Shown piece by piece: positions 1 through 7,416 of a stretch of DNA of 54,383 nt (its first letter is position 1; each line of letters begins with the position of its first letter). Under the pieces are notes generated by a model. It ran no database searches. It saw only the letters and a program-made list of their open reading frames with translations, and was not told where the DNA came from. The translations under genes and the position numbers were made by a program. Source of the DNA: Halalkalibacter alkalisediminis (GTDB taxonomy: Bacteria; Bacillota; Bacilli; Bacillales; Bacillaceae_D); contig NZ_JAQQWT010000017.1 of NCBI RefSeq assembly GCF_028610705.1, positions 1 to 54,383 of the forward strand, written 5' to 3'.

Positions 1-67
1 GCTCGACTTGCATGTATTAGGCACGCCGCCAGCGTTCGTCCTGAGCCAGGATCAAACTCTCCATAAA
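1..67 (-). rRNA. rrs: 16S ribosomal RNA, 5' end only
   Basis: The reverse complement carries the universal 16S 5' sequence: the AGAGTTTGATCCTGGCTCAG primer site, then the usual Bacillus continuation up to CATGCAAGTCGAGC. The mature 5' end is placed near position 67 by analogy with Bacillus TTTAT-GGAGAG starts. Only about 67 nt are inside the window; the gene runs off the left edge. It lies next to pdaB, as an rRNA operon does in B. subtilis. Confidence 0.97.
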
Positions 68-221
68 AGTGTTTAATTTGTGCTCAAACTGTATCGCTAA
101 CGATACTTCATTGTGATTTTACAAAATCACTTAAAATTGACGAGAAAATCATGTTTTCTCTTTTCGCTTGGCTTTTGTTCAGTTTTCAAAGAACTACGTA
201 TCGCTCATTGGCGACTTTCAT
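68..221 (-). promoter_or_regulatory. rRNA operon leader with boxA-like antitermination/processing region
   Basis: This is the transcribed leader between the P2 promoter and mature 16S. It contains a sequence typical of Bacillus rRNA leaders, TTTGAAAACTGAACAAAA on the minus strand (about 170-194). That conserved block is associated with antitermination and pre-16S processing. The function is from family knowledge; the sequence match is direct. Confidence 0.75.
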
Positions 222-250
222 AATATAACACACCAACAATTCATTGTCAA
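222..250 (-). promoter_or_regulatory. rRNA operon promoter P2 (sigma-A)
   Basis: On the minus strand, TTGACA (plus 245-250) is separated by 17 bp from TATATT (plus 222-227). This is a near-consensus sigma-A promoter and lies closest to the 16S gene, as P2 does in Bacillus rrn operons. Confidence 0.85.
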
Positions 251-287
251 CAACCCGTTAACATCAATTGTTTTGGCGACAAAAAGT

Positions 288-317
288 AATATACCATATA
301 TTAAAATATAAAGTCAA
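288..317 (-). promoter_or_regulatory. rRNA operon promoter P1 (sigma-A)
   Basis: On the minus strand, TTGACT (plus 312-317) is separated by 18 bp from TATATT (plus 288-293). It lies about 66 bp upstream of P2, giving the tandem-promoter arrangement usual for Bacillus rRNA operons. Confidence 0.75.
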
Positions 318-330
318 CACTTTAATCAAA

Positions 331-362
331 ATTAAAAGCAACACACACTCATTGTGTGTTGC
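331..362 (-). terminator. intrinsic terminator of the 73-aa ORF
   Basis: A perfect 10-bp hairpin, GCAACACACA paired with TGTGTGTTGC (plus 338-362), is followed on the minus strand by TTTTAATTTTG. The hairpin overlaps the last codons of the upstream small ORF and insulates it from the rRNA promoters. Confidence 0.8.
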
Positions 363-570
363 GCTTGTTTAAAACATACTTCATCGTTTCTTTAGGTGGG
401 ACAAAACGTTTATAGATTTTAAAGACAATTTGATATTTCTCTTCCATTGCCCGTTTTACAACTTCATCAATACGGGGATCAGACATATCTAAAAGTAATT
501 CTTCCATTTCTCTTTTTAACATATACTCTATTTCCTGAACTTCCTTTTCATTTAAAATAACCCCTAACAC
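349..570 (-). CDS. small uncharacterized protein (73 aa) next to the rRNA operon
   Basis: I do not recognise a named family. The 73-residue product is charged and probably helical: an N-terminal stretch MLGVILNEKEVQEIEYMLKR, a central acidic segment ELLLDMSDPRIDEVV, and a basic tail ending in KRNTQ. There is no membrane segment or metal motif. The chosen start is GTG at 570, which has GAGGTGG five bases upstream; a longer frame to 600 has no good ribosome-binding site. A clean terminator overlaps its stop, so it is probably a real monocistronic gene. Its position between pdaB and an rRNA operon suggests a Bacillaceae housekeeping gene of unknown role. Confidence 0.65.
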   Translation of the reverse strand: MLGVILNEKEVQEIEYMLKREMEELLLDMSDPRIDEVVKRAMEEKYQIVFKIYKRFVPPKETMKYVLNKRNTQ

Positions 571-753
571 GACTACCACCTCGACTATATGACTAAACAA
601 CTAAGCAATTAAACTTCACTCGGCCAACAGCTACCATCCAAACTAAAATTAACCTTAAGTTCTTTAAATTATTTTCTATTTGTCCCAATTTTATTCATAA
701 CTTTATCCTTTTCACCATAGATTGGTCATAACAATGGACAAGGAGGGTAAGAA

Positions 754-1515
754 ATGAATATCTTTTGGATTTTTCACGCTAAGCGCATTAAGCAATTATC
801 ACTTATAATCATCGCTGCGTTCTTTACAGCTGGTTTACTTTATGTAGAACGGTCACAAATAGCCGTTTTCTCTACTTCTGATGGACCGCAAGCTTTCTAC
901 AAAGCTGAAACCGATGATAAACAAATAGCCTTAACTTTTAACATTAGTTGGGGTGAAAATCGTATTGGACCGATTTTAGACATTCTAGACCAAAAAGAAG
1001 TAGATCATGCAAACTTTTTTATTTCTGCCTCGTGGGCGGAACGTTATCCAGATCTAGTTCAAGAAATAAAAGATAGAGGTCACACCATTGGTAGCCACGG
1101 TTATCAATACAAAGATTATACGAGTTGGGATACGGAGAAGATCAGAAGAGATATTAATCAAAGCAGTCAAGTCTTAGCTGAGTTGACTGGAGAACGCCCT
1201 ACTCTATTAAGACCTCCAAACGGTTCTTTTGATAAAAATGTTTTGCAAGTAGCCGATTCGCAAGGCTTCTCTATTATCCATTGGAGCATTAATTCAAAAG
1301 ACTATCAAAATCCGGGAGTAGATGCCATTGTTGAAGAGGTAGTCCCTTCAACGAATTCTGGTGATATCATTTTATTCCATGCGTCAGATTCTGTTAAACA
1401 GACTCATAAGGCACTTCCTATTATCATTGATCAACTACGTGGGAAAGGGTTTAATTTTACAACCGTTGAAGATTTAATGGCTAGTACGAAGGCTGAAAAC
1501 GAAGAAATTAAGTAA
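754..1515 (+). CDS. pdaB: PdaB, sporulation polysaccharide deacetylase family protein
   Basis: This 253-residue protein matches PdaB of B. subtilis, a spore-cortex maintenance protein made in the forespore. An N-terminal membrane anchor (about residues 12-31) is followed by a NodB-type domain: ALTFNISWG (motif 1), GHTIGSHGYQYKDY (motif 2), LLRPPNGSF (motif 3), HWSINSKDY (motif 4) and ILFHASDS (motif 5). Motif 1 has Asn (codon 940-942) where deacetylases of this family normally have Asp, so catalysis may be altered. AAGGAGGG lies well placed before the ATG. It is convergent with kbaA across a shared terminator. In B. subtilis the gene depends on sigma-G; I could not identify a convincing sigma-G promoter here. 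Confidence 0.93.
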   Translation: MNIFWIFHAKRIKQLSLIIIAAFFTAGLLYVERSQIAVFSTSDGPQAFYKAETDDKQIALTFNISWGENRIGPILDILDQKEVDHANFFISASWAERYPDLVQEIKDRGHTIGSHGYQYKDYTSWDTEKIRRDINQSSQVLAELTGERPTLLRPPNGSFDKNVLQVADSQGFSIIHWSINSKDYQNPGVDAIVEEVVPSTNSGDIILFHASDSVKQTHKALPIIIDQLRGKGFNFTTVEDLMASTKAENEEIK

Positions 1516-1544
1516 AAGAAGTCCCTTTTATCATAAATAGTCGA

Positions 1545-1579
1545 AACCCCCCGCCATATTTTGCGGAGGGTTCTTTTTA
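1545..1579. terminator. bidirectional terminator between pdaB and kbaA
   Basis: The GC-rich hairpin AACCCCCCGC...GCGGAGGGTT (1545-1572) is followed on the plus strand by CTTTTTATTT. On the minus strand the sequence past the hairpin is less T-rich. It separates the convergent genes pdaB and kbaA. Confidence 0.8.
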
Positions 1580-2167
1580 TTTAGATGGTTTAGTTAATCG
1601 ATGCAAGAGCAAAATCTGCCAAGTATTCGCTGTAATTAAAGGGGTGAAGTAGAGCCATAGCCACTTCGGATCATTAACGGTCAGTGCCGGTACCCACTCA
1701 ATAGCTGTTATAACTACGATGAAGAACAAAGCCGGAATAAATGCACCTTGGTTTGTATCTTTTGCCTTTAGGTAAGCCACTAAAAGACCAAAAATCAAGA
1801 GTAAGATCGGCATGACCATGTAATGAAGAATGGTTTCATGCGGTTCTGCAAAAGCTATAAACCGAAAGTAGATTAAATCAAAAACAACGAACGCAATAAT
1901 AATAATCTGTACATAATTCCACAATTTTTGCGATTTAAATAAGCCTAAACCAAACCGATGTACCGTTAAGTACGCAAAGAAACCCATCTGACTAACTAAA
2001 CTAAAAGCAGCACAAATCCCTAAGAGCCAGATTAACCCAAAAAACATATTAAGAAACGTACCTTCAGTATAAACTTGGTAATCTAAAATAAATCCAACAA
2101 TCGCACCACTAATGCTTCCGACTAAAAGCGTGGTAAAAAACAGATAAACGACTTTTCGACTGTTCAC
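1577..2167 (-). CDS. kbaA: KbaA, KinB-signalling pathway activation membrane protein
   Basis: The 196-residue integral membrane protein matches KbaA, which is needed for KinB histidine-kinase activation of the Spo0 phosphorelay in B. subtilis. About six hydrophobic segments are visible. The signature stretch SLVSQMGFFAYLTVHRFGLG occurs near residues 56-75, and AIEWVPAL and LLLHRL near the C terminus. The length fits the family (about 198 aa). It is divergent from gerD and convergent with pdaB, the same alternation of strands as in B. subtilis. Confidence 0.93.
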   Translation of the reverse strand: MNSRKVVYLFFTTLLVGSISGAIVGFILDYQVYTEGTFLNMFFGLIWLLGICAAFSLVSQMGFFAYLTVHRFGLGLFKSQKLWNYVQIIIIAFVVFDLIYFRFIAFAEPHETILHYMVMPILLLIFGLLVAYLKAKDTNQGAFIPALFFIVVITAIEWVPALTVNDPKWLWLYFTPLITANTWQILLLHRLTKPSK

Positions 2168-2250
2168 AGGTCAATCCTCCAATATCCAATTCTGCTTTCA
2201 TGATTGTATCAATGTCCAGTAAAAATTGCTAGCCTTCTCCCGGTCGTCAT

Positions 2251-2280
2251 GTATAAAACGTCGCGAAATATCTCAAATTA
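2251..2280 (+). promoter_or_regulatory. candidate sigma-G promoter of gerD
   Basis: GTATA (2251-2255), an 18-bp spacer and CAAATTA (2274-2280) fit the sigma-G pattern GNATR-N18-CANNNTA. It ends 32 bp before the gerD start codon. gerD is known to be forespore-expressed under sigma-G in B. subtilis; the site itself is inferred from sequence alone. Confidence 0.5.
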
Positions 2281-2312
2281 ATGACAAAATGACTGAAAGG
2301 AGCTCATACAGC

Positions 2313-2921
2313 ATGAAAAAGATCACTTATGTATTTATTTTCACTATGCTCCTAACTATTCTCGCTAGTTGTGCTCAGGCTGAAAGTGGTGGAGCCAGTC
2401 CCGATTACGAAAGCACCAAGAAGATGATGGTCGATATGCTCAAGACAGATGAAGGAAAACAAGCGATTAAAGAAATCATGGGTGATGAGGAACTCCAGCA
2501 AGAGATTGTCATGGATAATGCTTTTGTTAAACTAACGATTCAGCAAACACTTACATCAGAAGAAGGGCGAAAGTTCTGGCAAGATGTCATGCAAGATCCG
2601 GAATTCGCTCAAAAGTTTGCAGAGAGCATGCAAACGGAAAATGAAAAAATATTAAAAGGGTTAATGAAAGATCCTGAATACCAAGCCATGATGATTACTG
2701 TTCTTCAGGATCCTGAGATGGAAGCAGCTATTCTCGAAACGATGAAATCAAAGGAATATCGTCAGCAAGTTATGACAATTATGTCCGAAGCTTTTGAAAG
2801 TCCATTCTTCACAGCGAAAGTAAATGAGATTTTAACAAAAGTTGCCCAACAGCAATTAGAAAAACAAGACCAACAATCAGGTGGTGGCAAAGAAGAGGGC
2901 GGAGAAGAGAAATCTTCTTAA
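2313..2921 (+). CDS. gerD: GerD, spore germination lipoprotein
   Basis: The 202-residue GerD homolog scaffolds the germinosome, the cluster of nutrient germinant receptors in the inner spore membrane. It has a lipoprotein signal with lipobox LASC (Cys about residue 19). A long helical region follows with repeated short motifs of the type DPEF/DPEY/DPEM. The tail is low-complexity, rich in Gly, Glu and Gln. The ATG at 2313 has AAAGGAG ten bases upstream; an open frame extends 5' to 2226 but adds a non-signal-like leader. The tail makes it slightly longer than the B. subtilis protein (about 185 aa). Confidence 0.92.
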   Translation: MKKITYVFIFTMLLTILASCAQAESGGASPDYESTKKMMVDMLKTDEGKQAIKEIMGDEELQQEIVMDNAFVKLTIQQTLTSEEGRKFWQDVMQDPEFAQKFAESMQTENEKILKGLMKDPEYQAMMITVLQDPEMEAAILETMKSKEYRQQVMTIMSEAFESPFFTAKVNEILTKVAQQQLEKQDQQSGGGKEEGGEEKSS

Positions 2922-2952
2922 AACGTCGTTTTAGACCACCGACAACAAGAAA

Positions 2953-2999
2953 AGGATGACAACAAAGGTCAAGCTTGACCGGAGCTGTCATCCTCTTCT
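2953..2999. terminator. bidirectional terminator between gerD and salA
   Basis: Arms AGGATGACA (2953-2961) and TGTCATCCT (2986-2994) enclose a second perfect palindrome, GGTCAAGCTTGACC (2967-2980). A pyrimidine-rich TCTTCTTT follows on the plus strand and CTTTTCTTG on the minus strand. It serves the convergent gerD and salA. Confidence 0.8.
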
Positions 3000-3004
3000 T
3001 TCTA

Positions 3005-4057
3005 TTAACTTGTTTTATCAATGACTCGTTTCGCTATTTGAGCGTAGATGTCTCCAATAGGATGATCGGCCGCGTAAATAGAAGGGGCAAAGTCATCTTT
3101 ATTTAAATCAGGTTGTCCAAGCGGAATTTGACCTAATAATTCTGTTTTTAACTCTTCCGTCAAGCGTTCTCCACCACCTGAACCAAAGACGTATTCTTTC
3201 TCTCCTGTTACACGACTTTCAAAATAGGCCATATTTTCTACTACACCTAGAATTTCATGGTGGGTTTTAATCGCCATTGTCCCTGCACGTGCCGCTACAA
3301 ATGCTGCGGTTGCGTGTGGTGTCGTAACAAGAATTTCTTTAGAATGAGGCAGCATTGTATGCAGATCTAATGCTACATCCCCTGTACCAGGAGGTAAATC
3401 TAATACTAAATAGTCTAGATCTCCCCATTCTACTTCTGTGAAAAATTGGTTTAACATTTTTCCAAGCATTGGTCCTCTCCAAATAACAGGGGCATTGTCT
3501 TCTACGAAAAACCCCATCGAGATCACTTTTACACCAAACCGCTCCACTGGGTAAATACGATCCGCTATTACTTTTGGTCTTTCTTCGATTCCCATCATAT
3601 CAGGAACGCTAAATCCATAAATATCAGCATCAATAATACCAACATTCTTTCCTAATCTAGCAAGGGTTGTCGCTAAATTGACTGAAACGGTTGATTTTCC
3701 GACCCCACCTTTTCCACTTGTTACAGCAACGAACGTTGTTTTGCTATTAGGAGCTAAGATCGATGGTCCTTCAAATGCTGGCTCATTCACGCCACCAAGA
3801 TTTGAAATTTCATCTGAGCTTAATTCTTCGAAACGAAGGCCGACAGAATTCGCTCCTTCCCCTTTTACAACATTAACGATTTCTTGCTGCACTTCCATTT
3901 GTTCTGGAGTCCCGGTTTTAGCTAAGGCAATCTTCAAACTCACATTGCCATCTTTTACTTTAACTTCCCGGACTCCCCCTGTTTCAATAAGACTTTTATT
4001 TAAGTCTCGATCCTTTACACGTTTTAAGGCTTCGAGTACTACAGATTCAGTTACCAA
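3005..4057 (-). CDS. salA: SalA, Mrp/ApbC-family P-loop ATPase
   Basis: The 350-residue Mrp/NBP35-type protein is orthologous by context to B. subtilis SalA, which binds DNA at the scoC promoter and is related to Fe-S carrier ATPases. An N-terminal MIP18-like domain (about residues 1-90) precedes the deviant Walker A motif SGKGGVGKST, with IDADIYGFSVPDMMG and LDLPPGTGDVAL further on. No C-terminal CxxC is visible, as in SalA and unlike many Mrp proteins. The start is TTG at 4057 with GGAAGGTG eight bases upstream; the frame continues to 4135 without a better site. It follows cwlD by 81 bp. Confidence 0.92.
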   Translation of the reverse strand: MVTESVVLEALKRVKDRDLNKSLIETGGVREVKVKDGNVSLKIALAKTGTPEQMEVQQEIVNVVKGEGANSVGLRFEELSSDEISNLGGVNEPAFEGPSILAPNSKTTFVAVTSGKGGVGKSTVSVNLATTLARLGKNVGIIDADIYGFSVPDMMGIEERPKVIADRIYPVERFGVKVISMGFFVEDNAPVIWRGPMLGKMLNQFFTEVEWGDLDYLVLDLPPGTGDVALDLHTMLPHSKEILVTTPHATAAFVAARAGTMAIKTHHEILGVVENMAYFESRVTGEKEYVFGSGGGERLTEELKTELLGQIPLGQPDLNKDDFAPSIYAADHPIGDIYAQIAKRVIDKTS

Positions 4058-4138
4058 TGCAGACACACCTTCCTTTATTCCAGTTATATGCCTAGTATAG
4101 CATAGGAACTTGGTGGAGCGTGAATCCGTTTGCACTTA

Positions 4139-4858
4139 TTATTCAGGTACCTTTTCATCTGTGTAGTAACGCAAAATTCCTTGATACACAGCCGCTGCTA
4201 CTTTTTGTTGATATTCTTCCGTTTGTAGCAATTCTGCTTCAGTCGGATTCGACAAAAAGCCTGCTTCGATTAAAACACCTGGAATATTAGCGTTTTTCAA
4301 CAAGTACACATTATGAATAGGCTTTGCTTGTCGATTTGTATTTTCAAGATTACGCCTTACTTCGTCTTGAACAAATCTTGCCAATTCTTCATTTTCCGGC
4401 ATTGCTCGATTGTAAAACGTTTGGGCGCCACTCCACTTAGGAGAAGGAATTGCATTGAGATGAAGACTTACGAATAAATCCGCATCGGAATCATTAACAA
4501 TATCTACACGTCGCCTTAAATCTTCATTTTTGCGTTGGCGAACTTTTCTTGTATCCGCATTAGCCAAATCATGGTCGTCTTCTCTAGTCATTAGAACGAG
4601 AGCACCCGCCTCTTGTAGATAGTCCCTCAGTTGTTCACTAATTAGTAGAGTAACTTCTTTTTCAAGGATTCCACTTTTGGATACAGCTCCACCATCAATT
4701 CCTCCATGACCTGGGTCCACTACTATCACTTTACCTGATAAAGGAAGATTCCATGTCGTCCATGAATCATTGCTTACAAATTGATATTGGATGATAAATA
4801 ACAAACCAACGACACCTAATGCAAATGCCCCACCCTTTATCCATTTTACTAAGTTCAC
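4139..4858 (-). CDS. cwlD: CwlD, spore cortex N-acetylmuramoyl-L-alanine amidase
   Basis: This 239-residue protein removes the peptide side chain from muramic acid, the first step of muramic-delta-lactam formation in spore cortex (with PdaA). It is an Amidase_3 zinc enzyme: an N-terminal anchor (about residues 8-25), then VVDPGHGGIDGG with the first His ligand, GILEKEV with the Glu ligand, SLHLNA with the second His, and GVLIEAGFLSN with the catalytic Glu. The GTG at 4858 has GAGGAGG seven bases upstream; the ATG two codons earlier would lie directly against that site. The length fits B. subtilis CwlD (237 aa). Confidence 0.94.
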   Translation of the reverse strand: MNLVKWIKGGAFALGVVGLLFIIQYQFVSNDSWTTWNLPLSGKVIVVDPGHGGIDGGAVSKSGILEKEVTLLISEQLRDYLQEAGALVLMTREDDHDLANADTRKVRQRKNEDLRRRVDIVNDSDADLFVSLHLNAIPSPKWSGAQTFYNRAMPENEELARFVQDEVRRNLENTNRQAKPIHNVYLLKNANIPGVLIEAGFLSNPTEAELLQTEEYQQKVAAAVYQGILRYYTDEKVPE

Positions 4859-4985
4859 TACCATCCCTCCTCGTCCACTCTTCTATATATATTGGGACAA
4901 GGGAAAGATTATGAAGTGAATTTACATAGTTATTCAAAAAAGATGACTTTTCTTTAAATTGCTTGAGAGCAAGCAATAACAAACT

Positions 4986-5420
4986 TTAATGTAATCTTAA
5001 ACGATATCGCTTCTCTCCTTCTCTAAAGCCCTTCGCCCACCATTGTTCAACAAAGGCTTCGGTCGCAATTTGGAGAGAATCCAGTAAGTAGTCAGAATCA
5101 AGGAGCCAGCCTTGAAGCAGGTTAAAGATACAATGAGAAATTTCTGTTAAATCATCGTCGCATCTTTCCTTTACTTGTTTTTCAGACTCACCTAAATATC
5201 CGAATTTTCCGTACTCTGCTCCTAAGAGAAAAGCATCAATCGCCATATCCATACATGGATCTAATAAAAAAGGATGGGAAAGAAAATGAAACGGAACGAC
5301 TGGTTTGAAATGCTGTTCAACATCCGCTTTAAGGTCTTTTAACGATAAATTCTTCAATACGCTACGTTCAAATTTCCATTGCTTCTCTCTGCGTTTGTCT
5401 GATAGCACGGTTACATTCAT
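4986..5420 (-). CDS. ybaK: YbaK-like protein (DUF2521 type)
   Basis: The 144-residue protein matches B. subtilis YbaK in length, position before cwlD and key segments: an N-terminal KRREKQWKFERSVLKNLSL, a central DMAIDAFLLGAEYGKFGYLGES, and a C-terminal FVEQWWAKGFREGEKRYRLRL. There are no membrane helices and no catalytic motif that I recognise. The function is unknown. GGAGAGGAAG precedes the start. The TRAP transporter genes stand where the rpsI-to-ybaK spacer lies in B. subtilis. Confidence 0.85.
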   Translation of the reverse strand: MNVTVLSDKRREKQWKFERSVLKNLSLKDLKADVEQHFKPVVPFHFLSHPFLLDPCMDMAIDAFLLGAEYGKFGYLGESEKQVKERCDDDLTEISHCIFNLLQGWLLDSDYLLDSLQIATEAFVEQWWAKGFREGEKRYRLRLH

Positions 5421-5464
5421 TAACTTCCTCTCCTTTCATTTATTATCTTTTATTTATAGTATGA

Positions 5465-5581
5465 CGAACTCCAATTGCAACATGCAGTGGAAAAGCTGTC
5501 GATATTGTCCAACTAGCTGAAAAGATTGGCATAAATAGAAAACCCTCTCTGATTAACGAACTTACTGAGAAAGGCCATTAG
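5465..5581 (+). pseudogene. possible remnant of a gene 3' end (about 38 codons)
   Basis: A plus-strand frame from 5465 (just after an in-frame TGA) to a TAG at 5579-5581 reads like the C terminus of a real protein, including SGKAVDIVQLAEKIGI and RKPSLINELTEKGH. It has no start codon, and upstream sequence in this frame is closed. I do not recognise the family. It is convergent with the TRAP operon and its end lies inside the terminator hairpin. It could be the stump of a neighbouring catabolic gene, or chance. Confidence 0.3.
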
Positions 5582-5618
5582 CCTTACAGAAAGCTTCGAT
5601 AAAACCAAAGAGGGTTTT
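5539..5618. terminator. long nested hairpin downstream of dctM
   Basis: Arms AAAACCCTCT (5539-5548) and AGAGGGTTTT (5609-5618) are perfectly complementary and enclose a second stem, AAGGC/GCCTT (5571-5585). T-rich sequence follows on both strands. It lies 17 bp past the dctM stop and probably terminates the TRAP operon; the 60-bp loop is long for a simple terminator. Confidence 0.6.
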
Positions 5619-5635
5619 TCATCACTTATTTCATT

Positions 5636-6931
5636 TTATAATCCAAATAAGTTAGGTAAAAATAAGCTGATCTGTGGAATGAAAGCGACAAACAGTAAGA
5701 CAATAATGACTGCTGCAAAATAGGGTAACAAGGTCTTTATGACGTTTTCGATTCTTACTTCTGCTACACTACACCCGACAAATAAGGCACTTCCGACCGG
5801 TGGCGTCATATTTCCAATACATAGCGCAAAACAGACGACCATTCCAAAATGAACTGGATCCATCCCGAACGTTTGGGCAACGGGTAAGAAGATTGGTGTG
5901 AAAATTAACACAGCTGGTGTAATATCCATAAATGTACCAATCATAAGAAGAATAGCAATCATAATCAGGATAATCCCGATTTGATTTTCCGTAATAGATA
6001 ATAAAGCCCTACTTAACGCTTCTGGTAGACCAATATAAGACATAACGAGCGAGAACAACGCAGATGCTGTAATAAGGAATAAAATCATCCCTGTGATTTC
6101 AATTGTCTCTTTCAAAATGGCTGGGATATCTCTTACCTTCAAGCTTTTATAAATAAGAGAAAGTAACGTTGCATAAAGCACGGCAACTGCTGCACCTTCA
6201 GTCGCTGTAAAGATTCCTGCAACAATTCCCCCAATAACAATGACGATTAAAAATAAACTTGGGATTGCACTACCGACAATATACACTTTATCTTTTGTAT
6301 TTGGCGTTTCAGAAATCGAGTAACCCTCTTTTTTTGCCATGAAGTAGGCCACAACCATAACCGCTAATCCCCATAGAATCCCGGGAATATAACCTGCCAT
6401 AAATAAAGCGGCAACCGATGTACCTCCACTAACCAAGGAATAAACAATCAAAACTGAACTAGGTGGGATGATCAGCCCAGTTGGAGCAGATGCAATGTTA
6501 ACTGCTGCAGAATACGTTTTTTTGTATCCTTGATTGGTTTGCATGGGTGTCATAATTCGTCCCATCGCTGCAGCAGAGGCTACACTTGATCCTGAGATTG
6601 AGCCGAATAACATATTCCCGACAACATTTGTGTGGGCAAGTGATCCAGGTAAACGACCGACTAGCACTTTTGCAAAATTCACGAGTCTAAACGCAATCCC
6701 ACCATTATTCATAATAATTCCCGAAAGGACAAACAAAGGAATCGCCAACATTGTAAAGTTATCAATCCCCGTAACCATTCTTTGTGCGGAAGTCAGTATA
6801 GCGACATCAAATGGTACGATCAGTAAAAAAGTTGCAACCGAACTTAAGATAATAGCTAGGGCAATAGGCGCCCCAAATAATAATAGTAAGAAGAAGCTAA
6901 CAAATAAAACGATCCCTGCGATCATTGTCAT
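5636..6931 (-). CDS. dctM: TRAP transporter large permease subunit DctM
   Basis: The 431-residue DctM-type permease forms the ion-coupled channel of a tripartite ATP-independent periplasmic transporter, driven by a sodium or proton gradient. About 12 hydrophobic segments are visible. Family features include GAPIALAIILSS near the N terminus, the FTMLAIPLFVLSGIIM region, GSISGSSVASAAAMG, a central PPSSVLIVYS, and near the C terminus MTPPVGSALFVG. Its ATG overlaps the dctQ stop by one base (TAATG), implying translational coupling. The substrate cannot be read from sequence; relatives carry C4-dicarboxylates, sialic acid or sugar acids. Confidence 0.94.
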   Translation of the reverse strand: MTMIAGIVLFVSFFLLLLFGAPIALAIILSSVATFLLIVPFDVAILTSAQRMVTGIDNFTMLAIPLFVLSGIIMNNGGIAFRLVNFAKVLVGRLPGSLAHTNVVGNMLFGSISGSSVASAAAMGRIMTPMQTNQGYKKTYSAAVNIASAPTGLIIPPSSVLIVYSLVSGGTSVAALFMAGYIPGILWGLAVMVVAYFMAKKEGYSISETPNTKDKVYIVGSAIPSLFLIVIVIGGIVAGIFTATEGAAVAVLYATLLSLIYKSLKVRDIPAILKETIEITGMILFLITASALFSLVMSYIGLPEALSRALLSITENQIGIILIMIAILLMIGTFMDITPAVLIFTPIFLPVAQTFGMDPVHFGMVVCFALCIGNMTPPVGSALFVGCSVAEVRIENVIKTLLPYFAAVIIVLLFVAFIPQISLFLPNLFGL

Positions 6932-7416
6932 TATACTCCCACCTCTTCTTTCTCACTTAGTTTATTCGTCATCATGCTATAAATCGTATAAATGATGATG
7001 AAGACCCCACTAGTAGGTAACGCCGCATATACAACCCCAAGCGAGATACCCGTAGCTGCAGCTGTTTGTCCTGACGTCAGCATGACGATCTTTATACCTC
7101 CATAGATCATTAAGATCGCGGCAAATAAAAGGATGAACACATCTGTTGTTCTCTCAAATAGGAATTGAGTTTTCACATTGAATTTCTCTCTAAAGAATAG
7201 GATGGCAATATGTTTCTTTGCACCGAATACGTAAGCCGCCGAGAGTAACCCAAACCAAATGAGTAAATATCTAATCGATTCTTCCGTTCCTGGAGAAGAA
7301 ATGTTCAACACATACCTTGCAATCACTTGCCAAATTGAGAAGATGACCATCACGATTAATAAAAGGGATGAACTCGTAATAAGTGTTTTATCTAGGATTC
7401 CTTTAAGTTTATTCAC
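6931..7416 (-). CDS. dctQ: TRAP transporter small permease subunit DctQ
   Basis: The 161-residue DctQ-type protein has four predicted membrane helices and partners DctM in the membrane. The conserved IWQVIARYVLNISSPGTEE and LLIWFGLLSAAYVFGAKKHI stretches, typical of the family (including the W..R.... pattern), are visible. It overlaps the dctP 3' end by 8 bp and dctM by 1 bp, so the three are one transcription unit. Confidence 0.93.
   Translation of the reverse strand: MNKLKGILDKTLITSSSLLLIVMVIFSIWQVIARYVLNISSPGTEESIRYLLIWFGLLSAAYVFGAKKHIAILFFREKFNVKTQFLFERTTDVFILLFAAILMIYGGIKIVMLTSGQTAAATGISLGVVYAALPTSGVFIIIYTIYSMMTNKLSEKEEVGV

Noticed and set aside
3678-4100. 140-codon plus-strand open frame opposite salA
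   Set aside because: It is an antisense shadow of salA; the salA protein has clear P-loop motifs.
4767-4982. 71-codon minus-strand frame upstream of cwlD
   Set aside because: It overlaps the cwlD start in another frame and shows no recognisable protein character.
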